Shown piece after piece: positions 57,689 to 64,000 of a DNA stretch of 64,000 nucleotides (position 1 is the first letter of the stretch; each line of letters begins with the position of its first letter). Location: assembly GCA_902495455.1 (NCBI GenBank), contig CABUXJ010000001.1, positions 1 to 64,000 on the forward strand, in the 5' to 3' direction. The DNA comes from an uncultured Prevotella sp. (lineage in GTDB: Bacteria; Bacteroidota; Bacteroidia; Bacteroidales; Bacteroidaceae). Below the pieces are notes generated by a model. It saw only the letters and a list, made by a program, of their open reading frames with translations. It did not search any database and was not told where the DNA came from. The position numbers were made by a program, and so were the translations under genes.

Positions 57689-59440
57689 ATGAAAACAAAA
57701 CTCCTAACCATTGCTGTTCCGTCGCTGTCCGGCTTTCTTCCGGCGCTTCTCGGCAGCCTCTTCCTTTCTGTCTCATCTTCCGCCCAGGATGTCCGCGACC
57801 TGATGAAGACGCCTCAGCAGGCCGTCTCCATGAGCCAGCTTCCTGACGGAAATATCTTTCTCGATTATGGCCGTGCCGCTTTCGGACAGATAGAGCTGGA
57901 CTTGAAGGGCAACGATGGAGATACCGTCTATGTCCATCTCGGAGAGTGCGTCAAGGACGGACGCGTCGACCGTTCACCCGGAGGCAGTCGCCGTTACAAG
58001 GTCATCGCCGTACCGCTGCAGAGCCGGTCGCGTCATTATACTCCCGTCATTCCCGCCGACAAGCGCAACACCGGCAAGTCAGCGGTGAAAATGCCTAAGG
58101 AGATCGGCGAGGTCTATCCTTTCCGCTACTGTGAGATTGAAGGCTACAAAGGCCGTCTCTCTCCCTCGGACGTAAGGCGTATCGCGGTGAATGTCCGCTT
58201 CAATGACGATGCGGCATCATTCAGATGTGACAACGAGGCACTTAACCGCGTGTGGGAACTCAGCAAGTATTCCATCAAGGCGACCTCCTTCACGGGTATC
58301 TATATCGACGGCGACCGCGACCGCATCCCTTACGAAGCCGACGCACTCATCAACCAGCTCGGCCATTACGGCGTTGACGCCGAATACGGCATGGCCCGCC
58401 GGACTTTCGAGTGGCTGATGAGACATCCAACGTGGCCCACGGAGTGGATCATGCAGACAGTCCTCATCGCCTGGAACGACTATCTGTGGACCGGTTCCAC
58501 CGACCTCATCTCGCGTTATGCCGACGTGCTGAAGGCGCGCACGCTGACGGCTCTTGTCGACCCGGACACACTGCTCGTGACCACAGTGCGCGGCCAGACA
58601 CCCGAGTTTCTGAAGTCCATCCACCGCAAAAGCAAGATAAAGGACATCGTGGACTGGCCTCACAGCAAGAAGGGAAAGCGCGGCTTCCAGAAGGGCGAGG
58701 ACGATGCGTTCGTCTACACCAGCTACAACGCCGTCGTCAATGCCTATCATTATGAGTCCGTCAACCGTCTCGCCGTAATCATGAAAGCCCTCGGCCGCAA
58801 CAAGGAGGCTGAAGAACTTGAGACATACGCGAAGACGTTCCGCGACATCTTCAACAATGCCTTCCTTGACAAGCAGACGGGCATCTACCGTGACGGCATC
58901 GGCACCGACCATTCCTCTCAGCACGCCAATATGTTCCCGCTGGCTTTCGGACTTGTCCCGAAGGAGAATGTCAAGTCCGTCACCGACTTTGTCATTTCCC
59001 GCGGGCTGGCCTGTTCCGTCTATGGCTCCCAGTTTCTGCTTGACGCACTTTTTGAAGGTGGCAACGCCCAGGCAGCCATTGACCTCATGACCAATGACAG
59101 CGACCGCGGATGGCTGAACATGCTCAATGAAGGTTCGACGATAACGATGGAGGCGTGGGGCAACAAGTATAAGTCCAATCAGGACTGGAACCATGCGTGG
59201 GGAGCCGCACCGGCCAACATCATTCCCTTCCGGCTTCTCGGAGTCCGCCCCACGTCACCGGGCTATCGCACCTGCGAGATACGTCCTCAGATCGGCAACC
59301 TCCGGCATGCCGAGGGCAAGGTGCCCACACCCTACGGTTCCATTTCCGTCACTGTCGACCAGAAGGTCTCCGGCGAATATGACATAAAGGTATCTTGTCC
59401 TAAAGAAATAAAATATGAGATTGTCTATCCTAAGAAATAA
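57689..59440 (+). CDS. exported alpha-L-rhamnosidase-like six-hairpin glycosidase (GH78)
   Basis: A 583-residue exported enzyme. Signal peptide about residues 1-33 (cleavage SSSAQ). A short beta-sandwich domain (about 55-180) is followed by the (alpha/alpha)6 barrel of GH78: TGIYIDGDRDRIPYEADALI (202-221), a family block with the substrate-binding Asp/Arg/Glu set, EWIMQTVLIAWNDYLWTGST, and ITMEAWGNKYKSNQDWNHAW near 490. It is shorter than many GH78 proteins because the N-terminal extra domains are absent. It likely removes rhamnose from rhamnogalacturonan or a side chain. The PL11 start overlaps its end. Confidence 0.92.
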   Translation: MKTKLLTIAVPSLSGFLPALLGSLFLSVSSSAQDVRDLMKTPQQAVSMSQLPDGNIFLDYGRAAFGQIELDLKGNDGDTVYVHLGECVKDGRVDRSPGGSRRYKVIAVPLQSRSRHYTPVIPADKRNTGKSAVKMPKEIGEVYPFRYCEIEGYKGRLSPSDVRRIAVNVRFNDDAASFRCDNEALNRVWELSKYSIKATSFTGIYIDGDRDRIPYEADALINQLGHYGVDAEYGMARRTFEWLMRHPTWPTEWIMQTVLIAWNDYLWTGSTDLISRYADVLKARTLTALVDPDTLLVTTVRGQTPEFLKSIHRKSKIKDIVDWPHSKKGKRGFQKGEDDAFVYTSYNAVVNAYHYESVNRLAVIMKALGRNKEAEELETYAKTFRDIFNNAFLDKQTGIYRDGIGTDHSSQHANMFPLAFGLVPKENVKSVTDFVISRGLACSVYGSQFLLDALFEGGNAQAAIDLMTNDSDRGWLNMLNEGSTITMEAWGNKYKSNQDWNHAWGAAPANIIPFRLLGVRPTSPGYRTCEIRPQIGNLRHAEGKVPTPYGSISVTVDQKVSGEYDIKVSCPKEIKYEIVYPKK

Positions 59441-62400
59441 GTTGAAGACTATGGCGCATGCCGGGACTTCCGTTCCGGCATTGCTGCTTCTGGCTGCCCT
59501 TGCCGTTCCCTCCACGGTTCCGGCCCAGCGCATCACGTCTGTTGCAGGGCGTGGAGTGGTGGCCACGTCACGCACCTCCCGCGGAGTCACGTCATGGCTT
59601 GTCTCATGGCGCAGACTGGCACAGGACCCCGAAGGAGCGTGCTACAATCTTTACAGCAGTGTCGGAGGCTCATCGTGGACAAAGGTCAACGGCGAGCTTC
59701 TCAGTGTGAGCAACTACTCTCCGGCCTCCATTGCCGACGGAACGCGCTTCTGCGTCACCGTCACGGAGAACGGGAAGGAGGGAGCCAAGAGCACTCCGTT
59801 CACATACAGGAAACCGATAACGGACAATGCCTATCTCTTTATAGACTTCCGGACCTGCGGCAGTCCGCTTGACGTCACGACGACCACGGCCAAGTTCGCC
59901 TGGCCGTGCGACCTCAACAACGACGGCGTGACGGACTATGTCATTGACCGCCGCCGTCTTTCCGGAACCGGTAGTGACGAGAGAGAGGACAGCGAGGGCG
60001 GTTTTGACCGGACCATGACCGACAAGCTCGAAGCCTATCTCGGTGACGGGACCTATCTTTGGACAATAGAGCTGGGCCCCAATGTCCAGATAGACGAAGG
60101 CCACAACGACATGGTCACCGTCGGCGACTTCGACGGTGACGGCAGGGCGGAGGTCTGCGTGCAAGTCTCCGACGGGACACAGTTCGCAGACGGAAAATAC
60201 ATCCGGTACGCCGGACCGCTCTTCGGAGATGACATAAAGGCCGACGGTCTGTCGGCGGACTCTGACGGTGACGGTATCATAAACTACAATGCGGCTTCCG
60301 TCAGACGCACCCCGCCCCAGTATCTTGCGGTCATCGACGGAATGACCGGCGCGCAGAAAGCCATTACCCCGCTGCCACAGCCCGTTGACAGCAAGTGGAC
60401 ATACACGCGCGACAAGTGTGACAGCAAAGGCAATTCCTACTATCATTCCAGTGACGTCGGCTACATGCGCCTTGCCGGCCACATGGCTTCGGCCTATCTT
60501 GACGGTGTCCATCAGAGCGTGGTCTATGAGTACTGCTACCGGCTGAAAGAAGGCGGCGAGCACCACTATTTCACCACCGCCTTCGGCTTCTTTCCCGACG
60601 GTGACGCTGCCCGGAATTTCGGTCCGTTGTGGAGCGTAAGCCACATCGACAACGGCCTCGGGCTGTTCCATCAGCTGCGCATTGCGGATGTCGACGGCGA
60701 CGGCAGGGATGAGGTCGCCAACGGCGTCTGCGTCATCGACCACGACGGGCGTAACATCATCCGGACCGGCATACAGCATGGCGACCGCTTCCGTCTGGGC
60801 GACATAGACCCGGAGCGGAAGGGGCTGGAGTGTTTCGCCATACAGCAGAATTCCGACGACATGCTCGGTCAGGTGCTCTATGAGGCCGGCACGGGCGTGC
60901 ACATCAAGGACTGGTACTGCCGGGAGGCCTTCGACGTCGGCCGCGGCCAGTGCATGGACGTCGACCCCAGCCGCAAGGGACTGGAGATGTGGTCGTTAAT
61001 GGGCAATCTCTACGACTGTAAGGGCAATCTCGCTTGGGAGCAGTCTAACACCAACTATCTCCTCTCGCCGGCAGAAGACATCTGGTGGGACGGGGAACTT
61101 GACCGCGAGCAGCTGACCACCTCCAGCGGCGCGCAAAGACAGATCATACGCAAGTTTGACCGTTCCTATAAGGGGACAAATCTCAAGCACTTTGCTGAAG
61201 AGAGCGGCGAGAAGGCGCGTTGCTGGTCGTCGCGCTTCGACATGGTGGCCGACTGTATCGGCGACTGGCGTGAGGAAGTCATGCAGCGGTGGTATGAGGA
61301 CAGCAACGGCGACGGCACCGACGACTGCGTCGGCGTGGTCTTCTACACCACCGACCGTCCGACGGACGTTGACAACATCCATTGGCTCATGCAGGACGGC
61401 GCATATCACGGGCAGACGACATGCCGCGGCTATGTGCAGAGCCCCATGACCGGATTCTATCTCGGTTACGACATGCCGCGGCCGCCGTTGCCTCCGTATA
61501 TCACGGCCGACCGCACCTGGGGCGCATCGGACAGCGAATGGCGTCAGACGGAGGGTTCGGTGCTCTTCCCGCTGACGGGCAACAAGGACATCAGGCTGAG
61601 CGGCAGGGTGACACCATCCGATGTCTACTTCATCGTGCCCTCGGGAAGTGACTATAACGTGGGCGGGGGAGGCTCCATCGCCGCGACCGGCAGACTGTGG
61701 AAGAGCGGCGACGGTACTGTCACCGTCAACGCCGACATCTCGGCCGTGGGCGGGATAATCGTCAGTGAGGGGACGCTCTGTCTCAACGGAAAGGTCGCTT
61801 CCGACATTATCCTCCGTGCCCGCGGCCGGCTCACGGGCGACTATGTCATGGCTGAGGGCTGTGCCGTGACACGTGAGGAGGACTATCTCTACGTCGACGG
61901 GCAACCGACTGTCGACACGTCCGACCTTGTCATCGACCGCGACACGCGGCTTGACTTCACGGAACCGGCGGCCGTGCTCGACCGGAAGATAATCCTCAAT
62001 GCCGATCTCACCGTCAACACGGCCTCCGGTGTGGTGCTGGCGATGAAGCGGCAGATCACGGGCCCCGGCCGGCTGATAAAGACCGGAAAGGGACAGGTCA
62101 ACCTCATGTTCGCCGACAGCAGCACCGCGGCCGCCAACGACTGGACGGGCGGGCTCGTCATCAACGAGGGCACAGTCTGTCAGGGCACTTGTCTCACCAC
62201 CTTCGGCGCAGGACCCATAACGGTGAAGCGGGGCACCATACGCCAGTTTTACAATACCGCCATCTCAACCCAGCCCTCGTTCGACTATGACGTCTGCGTG
62301 GCGGACGAGGCTGACTCTCTCGACTTCATCCTCTCCGGACGTACCACCGTCACCGGCAAATGGAGCGGCAGGGGCACGGTGTGCTTCGCCCAGACCTATT

Positions 62401-63305
62401 CGCGCGGCGACGTGAAAGGCGATTGGACTGATTTCAAGGGAGTGATGACCTGCCGCAAGAATGACGAGGAAAGCACTTATGACGCCCTGCGCCTGACACA
62501 GCCGCTGAAGATGCCTGACGGAACGCTGAGGCTGCCCGCCGGGATGACGGCGGCATGTTCTTCGGCCAATGCCGCCAACACTATCGGAGAATTGCACGGA
62601 GGCGGCCGGTGGTCAAACGGCATGTGGACGGTCGGCGGCCGCAAGTTCGGAAGTGAGACCGTCGTCGGTGAGGCCCGGACATGGACGTTCAACCGGCATC
62701 AGTCCGGGGAGGTCATAGCCGATGAGCTGACTGACATGTCGGGGCTCTACCTCCATTACGGCCCGGGCAGTGCCCGGTCTCTGACCGCATTGCCCTACAA
62801 CGCGGTGCTCTCTTTTGGTGACGGCACGCGCCAGTCTGTGAGCGTCGTCGCGCTTTCGGGCGGGGCCGACTGTCTGCCGGCGATTTCCGCCAATGACCCC
62901 ACGGCCGGAAGTCCGGTGGCCGGTGACTTCTGTTTCGGTGTGAATGTCGGGCGTCCCGGCACGTTATATGTCCAGGTCGCTCCTGACGGTGTGGCGACGT
63001 CCGGAAAGATGTGTCTCACCTGCAACGGCTCGGTGGTTGACACGGCGACCGGCACGGGCGCGGACGGGATAAAGGAGCTGAGCTACACATGCGGCTCGCC
63101 GGGAACCTACTTCTTCACCAGCGGTAAAGCGTTCCGCATCATGGGCGTAAGGTTCTCTCCCGCCGCGACATCGTCAGCCATCGTGTCCATGCCTTCTTCC
63201 ACGGACGTCACGGCGACATCTTCTGTCTACAACCTCGTGGGATGCAAGGTCGGACCGGAATACAAGGGCATTGTCATACAGAACGGCAGGAAGATTGTCA
63301 GATAA
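59415..63305 (+). CDS. exported PL11 rhamnogalacturonan lyase with extra C-terminal modules
   Basis: A 1296-residue exported protein. The N-terminal part (about 38-700) is a PL11-type beta-propeller rhamnogalacturonan lyase: RGVTSWLVSWRRLAQDPEGA, Ca-binding DLNNDGVTDYVIDRR, VGDFDGDGRAEVCVQ, IADVDGDGRDEVANG, and CIGDWREEVMQRWYEDSNGD. Residues about 715-900 have autotransporter-like beta-strand repeats (GSIAATGRLWKSGDGTVTV, GGLVINEGTVCQGTCLTTFG). The end, VYNLVGCKVGPEYKGIVIQ and NGRKIVR, resembles a type IX secretion C-terminal tail. The ATG at 59415 overlaps the GH78 stop by 26 bp and supplies a basic n-region; 59451 is the other possible start. Promoter shared with the GH78 gene. Confidence 0.9.
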   Translation: MRLSILRNKLKTMAHAGTSVPALLLLAALAVPSTVPAQRITSVAGRGVVATSRTSRGVTSWLVSWRRLAQDPEGACYNLYSSVGGSSWTKVNGELLSVSNYSPASIADGTRFCVTVTENGKEGAKSTPFTYRKPITDNAYLFIDFRTCGSPLDVTTTTAKFAWPCDLNNDGVTDYVIDRRRLSGTGSDEREDSEGGFDRTMTDKLEAYLGDGTYLWTIELGPNVQIDEGHNDMVTVGDFDGDGRAEVCVQVSDGTQFADGKYIRYAGPLFGDDIKADGLSADSDGDGIINYNAASVRRTPPQYLAVIDGMTGAQKAITPLPQPVDSKWTYTRDKCDSKGNSYYHSSDVGYMRLAGHMASAYLDGVHQSVVYEYCYRLKEGGEHHYFTTAFGFFPDGDAARNFGPLWSVSHIDNGLGLFHQLRIADVDGDGRDEVANGVCVIDHDGRNIIRTGIQHGDRFRLGDIDPERKGLECFAIQQNSDDMLGQVLYEAGTGVHIKDWYCREAFDVGRGQCMDVDPSRKGLEMWSLMGNLYDCKGNLAWEQSNTNYLLSPAEDIWWDGELDREQLTTSSGAQRQIIRKFDRSYKGTNLKHFAEESGEKARCWSSRFDMVADCIGDWREEVMQRWYEDSNGDGTDDCVGVVFYTTDRPTDVDNIHWLMQDGAYHGQTTCRGYVQSPMTGFYLGYDMPRPPLPPYITADRTWGASDSEWRQTEGSVLFPLTGNKDIRLSGRVTPSDVYFIVPSGSDYNVGGGGSIAATGRLWKSGDGTVTVNADISAVGGIIVSEGTLCLNGKVASDIILRARGRLTGDYVMAEGCAVTREEDYLYVDGQPTVDTSDLVIDRDTRLDFTEPAAVLDRKIILNADLTVNTASGVVLAMKRQITGPGRLIKTGKGQVNLMFADSSTAAANDWTGGLVINEGTVCQGTCLTTFGAGPITVKRGTIRQFYNTAISTQPSFDYDVCVADEADSLDFILSGRTTVTGKWSGRGTVCFAQTYSRGDVKGDWTDFKGVMTCRKNDEESTYDALRLTQPLKMPDGTLRLPAGMTAACSSANAANTIGELHGGGRWSNGMWTVGGRKFGSETVVGEARTWTFNRHQSGEVIADELTDMSGLYLHYGPGSARSLTALPYNAVLSFGDGTRQSVSVVALSGGADCLPAISANDPTAGSPVAGDFCFGVNVGRPGTLYVQVAPDGVATSGKMCLTCNGSVVDTATGTGADGIKELSYTCGSPGTYFFTSGKAFRIMGVRFSPAATSSAIVSMPSSTDVTATSSVYNLVGCKVGPEYKGIVIQNGRKIVR

Positions 63306-63320
63306 CCCCACCCCAACGAC

Positions 63321-63530
63321 GGTGTTGCAGAACTCGTTGAGGAAGTCTTTAAGTGGTGTAATCTTAGTCCCCTCCTTTCGAAGGAGGGGTTAGGGGTGGT
63401 TAAACAATAACTATATGAAAATCATTGTCTTGGATAATAATGGATGACTAACCACCCCTAACCCCTCCTTCGAAAGGAGGGGACTAAGATTACACCACTT
63501 AAAGGCTTCCATGCGAGTTCTGCAACATCC
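63321..63530. repeat. GTTGCAGAACTC inverted-repeat element, MITE-like (family E)
   Basis: Left arm GGTGTTGCAGAACTCGTTGA ... ATCTTAGTCCCCTCCTTTCG ... GGGGTTAGGGGTGGTTA, right arm its near-perfect complement ending GCGAGTTCTGCAACATCC. Arms are about 78 bp and the loop about 45 bp. It begins about 15 nt after the PL11 stop. A single arm lies at 28067-28115 and end-like words at 16409-16540. Confidence 0.88.
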
Positions 63531-63812
63531 TCGAGCTTAATTACTCTTTGAGCTACAGAATGGACTCAATGACATATTCAGCTCCCTCCATTCGGGAGGG
63601 TTGGGTTGTTAAATTAATTGCGAATTTAAAGCCGTTTTTTAGAGGCACTTTCCAAAATTTTTCCTCCCCGCCTCCAAATATCGCAAGCACGCGCGTATCA
63701 AAAATTAGGAGTGTTTGCGGTTTTTATTTTACATATTTTTCAACCTACTCATTAGCAGACACTTAAAAACGACGGCAGTTCCGCCGCTTTCCCGTCATAA
63801 TTGAATCGTTGA
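63531..63812. other. non-coding stretch before the fifth 107-bp element
   Basis: Holds the CTCCCTCCATTCGGGAGGGTTG hairpin at 63581-63610 and a block at 63622-63683 resembling 14594-14656. No gene is recognised. Confidence 0.55.
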
Positions 63813-63919
63813 GCCGTAAGGGCCCCGCGGGGTTGCAACGAGGCCCTTATTGCATTGCAACGGGGCTGCCGTTGCATCACAACAACGGCCCCGTTGCAGA
63901 CCAAGGAGGCCCTTACGGC
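63813..63919 (+). repeat. 107-bp palindromic element, copy 5 (family D)
   Basis: Ends GCCGTAAGGGCC and GGCCCTTACGGC; inner GGGGTTGCAACGAGGCCC, ATTGCATTGCAACGGGGC and GCCCCGTTGCAGACC modules. Same length as the others. Downstream CAGAAAAACGAGG matches copy 1. Confidence 0.9.
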
Positions 63920-64000
63920 AGAAAAACGAGGCTTTTTCCGGCCATTTTCCGGAGGTCAAAAACCAACAAAATCCATGCTCCGGAAAAGCCGGGAGGCCCT
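63920..64000. other. 3' flank of the fifth 107-bp element, cut by the window end
   Basis: CAGAAAAACGAGGCTTTTTCCGGCC matches the flank of copy 1 in its first half; the last bases (GCCGGGAGGCCCT) look like the beginning of another arm that is cut by the window end. Confidence 0.5.

Noticed and set aside
59670..60902. 410-codon minus-strand ORF opposite the PL11 gene
   Set aside because: Shadow of GC-rich coding sequence; the plus strand carries Ca-binding DxDGDG repeats and a signal peptide.

Overview
The window looks like chromosomal DNA of a Bacteroidota species, most likely Bacteroidales and Prevotellaceae-like. The evidence is Bacteroidota -7 promoter boxes (TAnnTTTGC) in front of many genes, almost no Shine-Dalgarno sequences, a SusC/SusD pair, SpII lipoproteins, a T9SS-like C-terminal tail and a single bifunctional RelA/SpoT protein. 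Genes are moderately GC-rich, while intergenic DNA is full of dispersed palindromic repeats. No rRNA, tRNA, insertion sequence, phage or CRISPR array was recognised.

Layout. 0.5-4.2 kb: a DUF3737 beta-helix protein, a MATE exporter and a MalY/PatB-type PLP enzyme, with decamer repeat arrays around the exporter gene. 4.5-11.6 kb: lipoate and glycine-cleavage cluster (lplA, gcvT, gcvH, gcvPA, gcvPB, terminator, lpdA). LplA can attach lipoate to GcvH, and Lpd reoxidises it. 11.7-14.4 kb: metY with an E1-like MoeB/ThiF/HesA protein on the minus strand, divergent from an Lrp/AsnC regulator. 14.4-16.6 kb: mostly non-coding, with repeats, a candidate structured RNA of about 340 nt and a small lipoprotein gene. 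16.6-17.2 kb: a hemolysin III family membrane protein.

17.5-27.5 kb holds the most unusual locus. It is a compact eight-gene minus-strand operon led by a three-TM protein and a 1035-residue tubulin/FtsZ-superfamily GTPase (GGGTGSGS signature). Next come a zinc-ribbon/TM/MORN protein and five exported proteins of unknown function. It looks like an envelope-linked cytoskeletal or membrane-remodelling system.

28-43.8 kb: a pectin methylesterase, the (p)ppGpp synthetase/hydrolase, a chromosome-partition and wall operon (parA, parB, a DUF5683-like protein, a MltD-like transglycosylase), surE, lpxB, a MerR regulator, alaS and a GltD/NfnB-like flavoprotein. 43.9-63.3 kb: a secreted choloylglycine-hydrolase-family amidase, then a polysaccharide utilisation locus that fits rhamnogalacturonan/pectin side-chain breakdown. 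It has SusC, SusD, a GH88-DUF2264 fusion, a ConA-like protein and a GH2 enzyme on the minus strand, and a divergent GH78-like rhamnosidase plus PL11 lyase on the plus strand. No HTCS or ECF regulator is visible.

Several families of hairpin-forming dispersed repeats run through the window. One family is a 107-bp element present in five copies of identical length, whose arms covary. Another purine-rich/pyrimidine-rich family sits in-frame inside two conserved enzyme genes, lpdA and lpxB, using the same reading frame both times. Many other copies start immediately after stop codons.
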